A DNA stretch of 6,404 nt from Desulfuromonas sp. (GCA_030145265.1 JAQYWA010000122.1:1-6404); one strand, 5' to 3'; shown: positions 1 through 5,026, numbered from the stretch's first letter. Program-made: numbers and translations. Notes: generated from the sequence alone by a model not told the origin.

Positions 1-132
1 ACTTGACACTGAGAAAAATCAAGAGCTGGATTTAATTTTCAGGATTAAATGTAGAGCAATTTCTGTGCCTTTTTCGCGGAATCTGTGGGTGGAGGGGGTC
101 GATTGGCAATCGGAGTGATCTTAAGTTCAACC
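1..132. other. Upstream flank of transposase remnant, non-coding
   Basis: No gene is supported here. The stretch is AT-rich at its left end and has a TTGACA at 3-8, but no well-spaced -10 box, so I do not call a promoter. A GGAG at 112-115 lies 17 bases before the ATG at 133, too far to be a good ribosome binding site. It is probably the leftover flank of the transposase fragment that follows. Confidence 0.4.
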
Positions 133-282
133 ATGGCACGAAAAACACGCGTTCAACTTCAGGGACTTTATCACGTAATCCGTCGCGGCAACGGCAGTCA
201 ACCCGTCTTTTTTTCCAATGACAGCCGATACCTTTTCTACTTTCTTCTGCACGAAGAAACCCTTAACTTAAGTCCCCCCTGA
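133..282 (+). pseudogene. N-terminal fragment of REP-associated tyrosine transposase (Y1_Tnp)
   Basis: Translation from the ATG at 133 starts MARKTRVQLQ and continues GLYHVIRRGN at residues 11-20. This is the recognisable N-terminus of the IS200-like Y1 transposases that accompany REP elements (RAYT, Y1_Tnp family). Family resemblance continues through VFF, the ND/RY segment and LLHEE to about residue 42 (near position 258), then stops. Seven unrelated residues follow before the TGA at 280-282. Only 49 residues remain, whereas family members are usually well over 130. The HUH metal-binding motif (an MxNHxH-type sequence) and the catalytic tyrosine are absent, so no activity is possible. An in-frame upstream start at 85 would add residues with no family resemblance. 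No good ribosome binding site precedes 133. I read it as the relic of a transposase that once lay here, with its 3' part lost by deletion or rearrangement. The family assignment rests on the short N-terminal signature only. Confidence 0.65.
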
Positions 283-293
283 ATCCTGAGTCA

Positions 294-318
294 ATAAATA
301 AAAAGCCCAGAAGGCTCC
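294..318 (-). terminator. Weak possible terminator downstream of glycerate kinase
   Basis: Read on the minus strand, AGCC (307-304 complement side) and GGCT (316-313 side) form a 4-bp stem. G-U pairs could extend it to 5-6 bp around a 5-base loop. It is followed by TTTTTATTTATTG. The U-rich tail is convincing but the stem is short, and it lies about 230 bases past the kinase stop codon. It could equally be a fortuitous AT-rich stretch. Confidence 0.3.
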
Positions 319-361
319 ATTCTTCAAGACCTGAGACAACACCACAACCCAAAATCTGCCT

Positions 362-412
362 CACGCCCGTTCGCTTCGCTCACTCAAGACGCAAAGCCGC
401 AGAGAAAAGCCT
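362..412 (-). repeat. Intergenic repeat-like element with GCGAAGC mini-hairpin core
   Basis: On the minus strand this reads TCTCTGCGGCTTTGCGTC (405-388), then TTGAGTGAGCGAAGCGAACG and a GC-rich end. From memory, the TCTGCG...TTTGCGTC string and the GTGAGCGAAGCGAAC block are of a type that recurs between genes in many genomes, including Geobacter/Desulfuromonas relatives. Only one copy lies in this window, so its repetitive nature cannot be shown here. The core GCGAAGC (379-373) is the heptamer known to fold into an unusually stable single-stranded DNA mini-hairpin. Its closeness to a REP-type transposase remnant is suggestive of a REP-like element. Confidence 0.4.
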
Positions 413-544
413 TTAAAACTGAAGTCTGAAAGTTCTTTTTGGTTTTGAATTTCCCTGTGTTTCCCGTCAGACAATAAAGGTCTATGGGCTGGCCGAGGAC
501 AAGGAGCATTGAGCACGCCGGACATACGCAGACGACAACCCGAC

Positions 545-1898
545 TCAAACAATCAATGCGATTTGCATATCACAAACATTGGTGTTGGTTGGCCCGGTTT
601 TGAGCCATGCCCCGGCAGCATCGAAAAAGTGGTAGGCGTCGTTGTCGGCGAGATAGGCTTCAATACTCAGTCCTTGCTCTCCACCCCGGCGCAACGCCTC
701 GGCATCGGCGAACGCCCCGGCCGCGTCGGTCGGCCCGTCGTTGCCGTCGGTGGCGGCGGACAGGAAACAGACCCGCTCCTTTTCCTCCCCCCAACTGGCC
801 ATCGGCTCGAGAAACGCCAGCGCCAGTTCCTGGTTGCGTCCCCCCTTCCCCGCCCCCCGCAGGGTCACCACCGTCTCCCCTCCGGCAATCAGGCAGAGCG
901 GCCGCTGCGCCGACCCGGTCACAAGTGCCGCCCGGCGGGCGAGACCGGCCAGCATCCGGCCCTCCTCCCGCGCTTCGCCGCAAAGCGGGGCTTCCAGCAC
1001 CCGCACTTCAAAACCCAATTGCCGGGCCCGCGCGGCGGCGGCCTGCAACGCCTGTCGGTTGCTGCCGATCACGACATTGTCGACCCCGGCAAAAACCGGG
1101 TCGCCCGGCTTGGGGGTCTCGGCGAGGCGTCCCTGCACGCCGAGGTCCAACACCCGGATGACCGGCGCTGGGATCTGGTCGCGCAGACGATAGCGGTCGA
1201 TCACCCCCAGCGCATCGGCAAAGGTGGTCGAATCGGGGCTGGTCATCCCCGAAGCGATGCTGCTGAGATCGTCGCCGATGACGTTGGAGAGGATGAAGTT
1301 GAGGCTGCGGGCCGAGTGCAGCAGCGCCGCCAGGCGTCCCCCCTTGAGCCCTGAAAGGTGTTTACGCACACAGTTTATTTCGCGGATACCGGCACCGCAG
1401 CCGAGCAGGGCGCCGGTGGTGCGCTGCTTGTCCTCCAGGGTCAGCTCGATCAGGCCACCGCTGCTGCGGCCATCGAGCGGGCTGGGAAGCAAGGCCGAGC
1501 CGCCGCCGGAGATGCAGTTGATCACCAGGGTTTCGGCATCGGCCGCGGCGGCCAGATCTCCCATCCGCCGGGCCGCCTGCACACCGTTGCCATCGGGAAC
1601 CGGATGTCCGGCCTCGACGATGTCGGCGTGCGCCAGCGGTTCGGCGTGCCCGTACTTGACGCAGACCAGCCCGCCATCGATGCGCGTGCCAAGCATCTCT
1701 TCAAACGCCCGGGCCATCGGCGCCGAGCAGCAGTATCCGGCGAAAGTCACTCAGGTCGACCATGGTCTGACGACCCTCGTTTTCGATCAGAAGAGCGTTG
1801 TCCCTGATGCGAACATGCTTTCGGATCATGGCGTATGGATTGACCCGCTCCAGCCCGGCGGCAAATATTTCACGCAGCTTTCGGCGCATTTGATTCAT
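545..1898 (-). pseudogene. Glycerate 2-kinase (DUF4147/MOFRL family), frameshifted
   Basis: The family (GckA/TtuD type) phosphorylates D-glycerate to 2-phosphoglycerate with ATP in the cytoplasm, feeding glycerate into lower glycolysis. The 5' part, read from ATG 1898, includes REIFAAGLERVNPY and RRILLLGA, then runs out of frame to a TGA at 1703-1701. The rest is read in another frame from about 1725: SAPMARAFEEML, the ISGGGSALL loop (about 1513-1487), GDDLSSIASG, GAGKGGRNQELAL, ATDGNDGPTDAAGA and the C-terminal TGPTNTNV before the TGA at 547-545. GGGxxxL and GGRNQE are hallmarks of the DUF4147 and MOFRL domains. Restoring 17 bases at the break gives 456 residues, a normal family length. The missing residues are G-K-A-S of the GxGKA motif, whose lysine is in the active site, so the product would be dead even with frameshifting. 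TTG 1910, GTG 1904 and ATG 1889 are alternative starts. ATG 1889 has a GGAG nine bases upstream, and GTG 1904 has a GGAGG six bases upstream. A sequencing or assembly error remains possible. Confidence 0.85.
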
Positions 1899-1917
1899 CT
1901 CCACGCACAACCTCCCG

Positions 1918-1939
1918 GGTCGGCAATCTGCCGGCGACC
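1918..1939 (-). promoter_or_regulatory. Small hairpin just upstream of glycerate kinase start region
   Basis: CGGCA (1921-1925) and TGCCG (1929-1933) form a perfect 5-bp stem with a 3-base loop. GGT (1918-1920) and ACC (1937-1939) can extend it past a 3-base bulge. On the minus strand it ends immediately before the GGGAGG ribosome binding site at 1916-1911, so it could mask or space that site. No ligand-binding architecture is visible and the stem is short. It may be chance in GC-rich DNA. Confidence 0.3.
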
Positions 1940-2044
1940 TTAAAAACCATCATCTTCGAAACTTACCAGAATTGGGCTGGTTGCGCCATCCGTTCAGCTT
2001 GGAGCGCAGCGTCAACCATGTCGCTGTTGAATTATCCCGAGCTA

Positions 2045-2074
2045 TTGACAAGATAACATTGGAGGAGTTATTAG
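2045..2074 (+). promoter_or_regulatory. Probable sigma-70 promoter of cstA
   Basis: A perfect -35 TTGACA at 2045-2050 is followed, after 18 bases, by TATTAG at 2069-2074 (4 of 6 matches to TATAAT). The start codon of the transporter is about 30 bases further on, giving a short leader. I see no clear CRP or other operator palindrome next to it. The call rests on the box matches only. Confidence 0.5.
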
Positions 2075-2090
2075 TATTTCAAAATCCGCC

Positions 2091-2098
2091 TAAGGAGG
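2091..2098 (+). promoter_or_regulatory. Ribosome binding site of cstA
   Basis: TAAGGAGG at 2091-2098 is a near-perfect Shine-Dalgarno sequence seven bases ahead of the ATG at 2106. It settles the start of the transporter gene. Confidence 0.85.
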
Positions 2099-2105
2099 AA
2101 CAAAC

Positions 2106-3848
2106 ATGAACGCCCTCGTTTATGTTCTGCTCGCCGCCGCCGGCTACCTCGCCGCCTATCGCCTCTACGGTCGCTTCCTCGGCCGCCGGATCTTTCAGCT
2201 CTCCAACCGCAACCGGATGCCGGCCCACCGTTTCCGCGACAACGTCGATTACGTGCCGTCGAAGCGGCATATCGTCCTCGGCCATCATTTCACCACCATC
2301 GCCGGACTCGGTCCCATCGTCGGCCCGGCCATCGGCATCATCTGGGGCTGGCTGCCGGCGACTCTGTGGGTGGTGTTCGGCTCCATCTTCATGGGGGCGG
2401 TCCACGACTTCTCGACCATGGTGATCAGCGCCCGTCACCGCGGCCGAACCCTGGGGGATCTGACCGGCGACCTGATCAGCCCGGCCACCCGCTACGCCTT
2501 CCAGGTCATCATCCAGTTCCTGCTGTGGATCGTGGTCGCGGTCTTCGCCATGATCATGGGCATCCTCTTTACCATGTATCCCCAGGCGGTGCTGCCGGTC
2601 TGGCTGGAAATCCCCATCGCCATCTGGCTGGGTCGGCAGATCCGCAGTGGCAAAAACGACCTGACTTACTCGATCCTGGCGGTCGCGCTGATGTACCTGA
2701 CCGTCTGGCTCGGCCTCTACGTGCCGATCACGGTGCCGGCCCTGCTCGGTTCGCCGGTGGTCACCTGGACCCTGTTGCTGCTGGCTTACGCCTTTATCGC
2801 CTCGTCCCTGCCGGTCGATCTGCTGCTGCAGCCCCGCGACTACATCAACTCGCATCAGCTGTTGATTGCCATGGCCCTGCTCGCCCTGGGGGTCTGCGTG
2901 GCCCACCCGGCCATCACCGCGCCGGCCATCAACCCGGCGGCCTTCGCCGCAGGCACCGATGTCCCGCCACTCTTCCCCCTGCTGTTCATCACCATCGCCT
3001 GCGGCGCCATCTCGGGCTTTCATTCGCTGGCCGCCTCGGGCACCTCGGTGAAGCAGATCGATCGCGAGGAGGACATGCTCCCCATCGGCTACGGCGGCAT
3101 GCTCATCGAGGGGCTGCTGGCGACCCTGGTGGTGGCGGCCATCGCCGGCGGCCTCGGCATGGGACTGGCCAAGGGGGGCGAACTCTTCACCGGCGGCGAG
3201 GCGTTCCGCGTCCATTACGCGAGCTGGGCGTCGGCCCAGGGGCTGGGCGCCAAGATCGAAGCCTTCGTGGTCGGCGCCGCCAACCTGCTGGCCGCCCTCG
3301 GCATCCCGGCGGCCCTGGGTAAATCGATCATGGCGGTATTCATCGTCTCCTTCGCCGGCACCACCCTCGACTCGGCCACCCGCATCCAGCGCCTGTCGCT
3401 GCAGGAGATCTTCCGCAATCGCGACGGGGTGGTGGCCCGCCCCTTCAACAACCACTACGTGGCGACCCTGACCGTGGTGGTCCTCGCCGCGCTCCTCTGC
3501 TTCGCCCAGCCTGGAGCCAAGGGGGCGTTGGTGCTGTGGCCGATGTTCGGCGCCCTCAATCAGCTGCTGGCGGCCCTCGGCCTGACCGTCGCCACCGTCT
3601 ATCTGGCCAAGAAGGGGAAAAACATTCTGGTGACCCTGCTGCCGATGCTCTTCATGCTCGGCATGACCACCTGGGCCATGGTCATCAACCTGCAGAAGTT
3701 CCACGCCGCCGGCAACACCCTGCTCTTTTCCCTCTCGCTGGTGATTCTGCTGCTGACCGCTTGGCTGCTCGGCAGCGCCGCTTATTCCCTGGCCGGCCGC
3801 CAGCGCACCCGGCTGAGCGAAGATCTCGCCCCGGAACCAGCTGAGTAG
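2106..3848 (+). CDS. cstA: CstA-family carbon starvation permease (pyruvate/peptide uptake)
   Basis: This is an inner-membrane transporter of the CstA family, whose characterised members import pyruvate or small peptides. The 580-residue product is strongly hydrophobic, with many predicted membrane segments (for example about 3-18, 67-97, 133-157, 187-212, 219-239, 250-268, 290-308, 333-353, 386-417, 452-467, 480-500, 507-526 and 538-560). Family signatures are clear: DYVPSKRHIVLGHHF with GPIVGPAIG (residues 48-77), GAVHDFSTM (97-105), FHSLAASGTSVKQI (305-318), GYGGMLIEG (328-336), AGTTLDSATR (417-426) and LWPMFGALNQLLAALGL (477-493). These cover the CstA core and C-terminal region. At 580 residues it is shorter than the roughly 700-residue E. 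coli CstA and YjiY/BtsT, which is common for homologues outside enteric bacteria. The start is fixed by the ribosome binding site at 2091-2098. It diverges from the glycerate kinase relic. No YbdD/YjiX-like small gene follows. Family membership is secure; the substrate (pyruvate, peptide or another acid) is not determined by sequence. Confidence 0.95.
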   Translation: MNALVYVLLAAAGYLAAYRLYGRFLGRRIFQLSNRNRMPAHRFRDNVDYVPSKRHIVLGHHFTTIAGLGPIVGPAIGIIWGWLPATLWVVFGSIFMGAVHDFSTMVISARHRGRTLGDLTGDLISPATRYAFQVIIQFLLWIVVAVFAMIMGILFTMYPQAVLPVWLEIPIAIWLGRQIRSGKNDLTYSILAVALMYLTVWLGLYVPITVPALLGSPVVTWTLLLLAYAFIASSLPVDLLLQPRDYINSHQLLIAMALLALGVCVAHPAITAPAINPAAFAAGTDVPPLFPLLFITIACGAISGFHSLAASGTSVKQIDREEDMLPIGYGGMLIEGLLATLVVAAIAGGLGMGLAKGGELFTGGEAFRVHYASWASAQGLGAKIEAFVVGAANLLAALGIPAALGKSIMAVFIVSFAGTTLDSATRIQRLSLQEIFRNRDGVVARPFNNHYVATLTVVVLAALLCFAQPGAKGALVLWPMFGALNQLLAALGLTVATVYLAKKGKNILVTLLPMLFMLGMTTWAMVINLQKFHAAGNTLLFSLSLVILLLTAWLLGSAAYSLAGRQRTRLSEDLAPEPAE

Positions 3849-3934
3849 CCACGGAATGACGGGCACAAAAAAACAGGACCGGCAACCGCAAGCAGTTCAC
3901 CTAAGGTCTTGAAAATCCTTTGATGTCAACCCAC
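3849..3934. other. Spacer after cstA, no gene seen
   Basis: The stretch directly after the transporter stop codon carries a run of seven A residues near 3868-3874 and no reading frame of note. In particular, no short gene of the YbdD/YjiX (DUF466) type is present, although that partner often follows cstA homologues in gammaproteobacteria. Confidence 0.5.
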
Positions 3935-3964
3935 AACCCCTTAGTCTTAGCAGACTAGGGGGTT
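3935..3964. terminator. Long hairpin between cstA and toxin-antitoxin operon
   Basis: AACCCCTTAGTC (3935-3946) pairs with GACTAGGGGGTT (3953-3964) over 12 positions around the loop TTAGCA, with a single G-T wobble. The stem is strong, but neither side is followed by a T tract: ATCTTATG follows on plus, and GTGGGTTG on minus. It is therefore not a canonical Rho-independent terminator. It may still insulate cstA from the downstream operon, stabilise the cstA transcript 3' end, or be a leftover mobile-element end. Confidence 0.5.
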
Positions 3965-3996
3965 ATCTTATGTCTTCGCTGTTTCTGCCTTCGATC

Positions 3997-4026
3997 TTGA
4001 CAGTTGACATGTTTAAGGTCTATATT
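3997..4026 (+). promoter_or_regulatory. Promoter of the toxin-antitoxin operon
   Basis: TTGACA at 3997-4002 is separated by 18 bases from TATATT at 4021-4026 (5 of 6 matches to TATAAT). A second TTGACA begins seven bases later (4004-4009), making a tandem TTGACAG/TTGACAT repeat, but its spacing to this -10 is only 11 bases. The predicted transcript start falls shortly before the antitoxin ribosome binding site, which suits a short-leader toxin-antitoxin message. Confidence 0.6.
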
Positions 4027-4036
4027 TGGTCATATA
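4021..4036 (+). promoter_or_regulatory. Candidate autoregulatory operator over the -10 box
   Basis: TATAT (4021-4025) and ATATA (4032-4036) are an inverted repeat around the 6-base centre TTGGTC, directly on the -10 region. Phd/YefM antitoxins typically repress their own operon by binding short palindromes at the promoter, so this is a sensible candidate operator. The arms are short and AT-rich, so chance is not excluded. Confidence 0.35.
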
Positions 4037-4042
4037 TCAAGT

Positions 4043-4047
4043 GGAGG
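4043..4047 (+). promoter_or_regulatory. Ribosome binding site of the antitoxin
   Basis: GGAGG at 4043-4047, six bases before ATG 4054, decides the start of the antitoxin against the longer reading frame that opens at 3970. Confidence 0.8.
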
Positions 4048-4053
4048 AATTTT

Positions 4054-4329
4054 ATGAAATTATCCCGCCAAATCAAACCCATTAGTTATCTCAAGGCCCA
4101 TACCGCCGAGATCGTGCGCAACCTGGCAAGCCAGCGGGAACCCTTGATAATCACCCAGAATGGCGAAGCCAAAGTGGTCATTCAGGACATTGAAAGTTAC
4201 GAGCAGACGCAAGAGACCATGGCGCTGCTGAAAATTCTGGCGCTAGGCACTCGTCAGATCGAAGAGGGCAAGACACAACCCGCTACCGATGTCATCAAAC
4301 GATTAAGGGTGCGGCAGGAGACCCGCTAA
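4054..4329 (+). CDS. Phd/YefM-family type II antitoxin
   Basis: The 91-residue protein begins MKLSRQIKPISYLKAHTAEI and continues with LIITQNGEAKVVIQDIESYE (residues 31-50). This is the classic Phd/YefM layout: an N-terminal beta-alpha DNA-binding fold ending in the xITxxGxAxxVIxxxxxY signature. The C-terminal half (ETMALLK, GTRQIEEGK, DVIKRLR) is helical and charged and should be the toxin-wrapping segment. Its roles would be to neutralise the downstream toxin and repress the operon as a complex. I chose the ATG at 4054 because GGAGG at 4043-4047 sits six bases ahead and the family motif starts there. An upstream in-frame ATG at 3970 would run through the promoter and add 28 residues without family resemblance. 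The stop overlaps the toxin start by one base (TAATG), implying translational coupling. The surroundings are more AT-rich than the flanking metabolic genes, consistent with an acquired cassette. Confidence 0.9.
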   Translation: MKLSRQIKPISYLKAHTAEIVRNLASQREPLIITQNGEAKVVIQDIESYEQTQETMALLKILALGTRQIEEGKTQPATDVIKRLRVRQETR

Positions 4330-4655
4330 TGCCCTTCTCGGTGTACCTGACCAATGACGCGGCATGCGACCTTGAGGATTTATTTGACTACATCGATCGG
4401 CACGATGTTCGGGGCAAGGCGGAATATGTCCTCGAGCAGATTGAAAAATTATTCAATAGCCTGGCCGAAAATCCTCATCGTGGAACCTACCCCAAGGAAC
4501 TGCTGACTATAGGGATTCGAGAGTACCGGGAGATCTTCTTCAAACCCTACCGCATTATTTATCGAGTCATGGACAACAAGATCTACGTGCTCTTGATTGC
4601 TGACGGACGTCGTGATATGCAGACGCTGCTGCAGCGACGATTGTTGCAGGCATAG
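4329..4655 (+). CDS. RelE/ParE-family type II toxin
   Basis: The 108-residue product has the RelE/ParE superfamily pattern. An N-terminal beta strand (FSVYLTNDAACDLEDLFDYI, residues 3-22) leads into two helices (AEYVLEQIEKLFNSLAENP, 31-49). A beta sheet follows, with GIREYREIFFKPYRIIYRV (62-80), the hairpin MDNKIYVLLIADGRRD (81-96) and a last helix to LLQRRL. The YRIIYRV and IADGRRD strings are typical of chromosomal members placed behind Phd/YefM antitoxins. Depending on subgroup, such toxins cleave ribosome-bound mRNA (RelE-like) or poison DNA gyrase (ParE-like). The sequence alone does not settle which. The ATG overlaps the antitoxin stop, and AGGAG at 4316-4320 gives a good ribosome binding site eight bases upstream. 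Length is normal and no frame damage is visible, so the module looks intact. A strong terminator follows at 4697-4729. Confidence 0.9.
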   Translation: MPFSVYLTNDAACDLEDLFDYIDRHDVRGKAEYVLEQIEKLFNSLAENPHRGTYPKELLTIGIREYREIFFKPYRIIYRVMDNKIYVLLIADGRRDMQTLLQRRLLQA

Positions 4656-4696
4656 CCACCCTCTGACGACCTGTGCAATAAATGGCGTTACGTGAG

Positions 4697-4729
4697 AAAA
4701 GCCCCCGACTGCTAAATCGGGGGCTTTTT
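4697..4729 (+). terminator. Rho-independent terminator of the toxin-antitoxin operon
   Basis: AAAAGCCCCCGA (4697-4708) pairs perfectly with TCGGGGGCTTTT (4717-4728) around an 8-base loop, followed by another T. It lies about 40 bases after the toxin stop codon. The A tract before the stem makes it usable in both directions. Confidence 0.9.
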
Positions 4730-4754
4730 GCGGCCCAAAAGGAGTGATTTATAA

Positions 4755-4783
4755 GACCCTCAACGCCTGTAGGTATCAGGGTC
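4755..4783. repeat. Short inverted repeat GACCCT/AGGGTC between terminators
   Basis: GACCCT (4755-4760) and AGGGTC (4778-4783) are a perfect 6-bp inverted repeat with a 17-base centre. The right arm continues into GGGTCAGGCC (4779-4788). From memory, GGTCAGGCC-like strings recur near IS200-like/REP transposases in several proteobacteria. With one copy here, this remains a weak call. Confidence 0.3.
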
Positions 4784-4826
4784 AGGCCAAAAAGATTGAA
4801 ACTTCGTCCATCTTCTTTCAAGAAAC

Positions 4827-4860
4827 GGCCCGCCAGCGAATGGCAGGGCCATTTTATTTG
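4827..4860 (+). terminator. Second plus-strand terminator-like hairpin
   Basis: GGCCC-GCCA (4827-4835) pairs with TGGC-A-GGGCC (4841-4850), leaving one bulged A and a GCGAA loop. The stem is followed by ATTTTATTTGTTGTTT. Stem and T-rich tail make a good plus-strand terminator. No gene ends just before it, because the toxin already has its own terminator at 4697-4729. It could be a back-up terminator, the end of a small RNA, or the relic of a lost gene. Confidence 0.6.
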
Positions 4861-4929
4861 TTGTTTCATAATTGTTTTCACTGATTGTGGCATATTGCTC
4901 AGCCCTTTCCCACAAATCCTGCAAAGCGA

Positions 4930-4961
4930 GAAAAGGCCGCCCAGATAAGGGCGGCCTTTTC
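4930..4961 (-). terminator. Rho-independent terminator of the oxidoreductase
   Basis: GAAAAGGCCGCCC (4930-4942) and GGGCGGCCTTTTC (4949-4961) form a perfect 13-bp stem with a 6-base loop (AGATAA). A/T tracts at both stem ends allow either direction. It lies 65 bases past the oxidoreductase stop on the minus strand, and facing plus-strand transcription it would also protect that gene from read-through. Confidence 0.85.
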
Positions 4962-5026
4962 AACACTTTAGGGGAACGGCTTGCGGCAACCAGATCCGCT
5001 ATTTTGTTGTCAATCGGCGTAAAGGA

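Larger units (their letters stand above)
283..544. other. Non-coding spacer between transposase remnant and glycerate kinase relic
   Basis: I see no gene in this 262-base gap. A minus-strand reading frame over 361-552 has no family resemblance, and its last codons come from the repeat-like element described separately. The gap also holds a weak hairpin with a T-rich tail on the minus strand near 294-318. Base composition is lower in GC than in the flanking kinase gene. Confidence 0.5.
4656..5026. other. Convergent intergenic region with three hairpins, no gene supported
   Basis: This 371-base gap separates the plus-strand toxin from the minus-strand oxidoreductase. It holds terminator-like hairpins at 4697-4729, 4827-4860 and 4930-4961, each listed separately. 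Minus-strand reading frames over 4567-4893 and 4760-4966 run through these hairpins and show no family signature, so I do not call them genes. Between the first two hairpins lies a GACCCT/AGGGTC inverted repeat (4755-4760 and 4778-4783). Confidence 0.6.

Noticed and set aside
361..552. 63-codon minus-strand frame after the glycerate kinase
   Set aside because: Its C-terminal codons (LSERSERA) come from the repeat-like element. It has no ribosome binding site or family resemblance, and overlaps the end of the kinase gene.
1751..1898. Programmed frameshift or two-gene arrangement in the glycerate kinase
   Set aside because: No slippery heptamer or stimulatory element is seen at the junction. 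The second frame is closed by a TGA at 1753-1751 just before its GTG. Frameshifting would not restore the missing GKAS residues.
509..1943. Several long plus-strand frames over the glycerate kinase region
   Set aside because: They are low-complexity, Arg/Pro/Gly-rich shadows. The minus strand carries the full set of DUF4147/MOFRL motifs.
2079..3866. A 595-codon open frame on the minus strand, antisense to cstA
   Set aside because: It is the mirror of the transporter frame, kept open by GC-rich third positions. The product is rich in Gln, His, Asp and Gly with no family signature, and the plus-strand gene has clear motifs and a ribosome binding site.
3935..3964. Integron attC site
   Set aside because: The arms lack the GTTRRRY/RYYYAAC core pattern and the double R/L box layout. 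It is a simple hairpin.
3970..4053. Extended start for the antitoxin at ATG 3970
   Set aside because: It would translate through the promoter and ribosome binding site and adds residues unlike the family. ATG 4054 has GGAGG at the right distance.
4760..4966. 68-codon minus-strand frame between terminators
   Set aside because: It begins within the terminator stem at 4930-4961 and runs through the hairpin at 4827-4850. No recognisable domain or ribosome binding site was seen.
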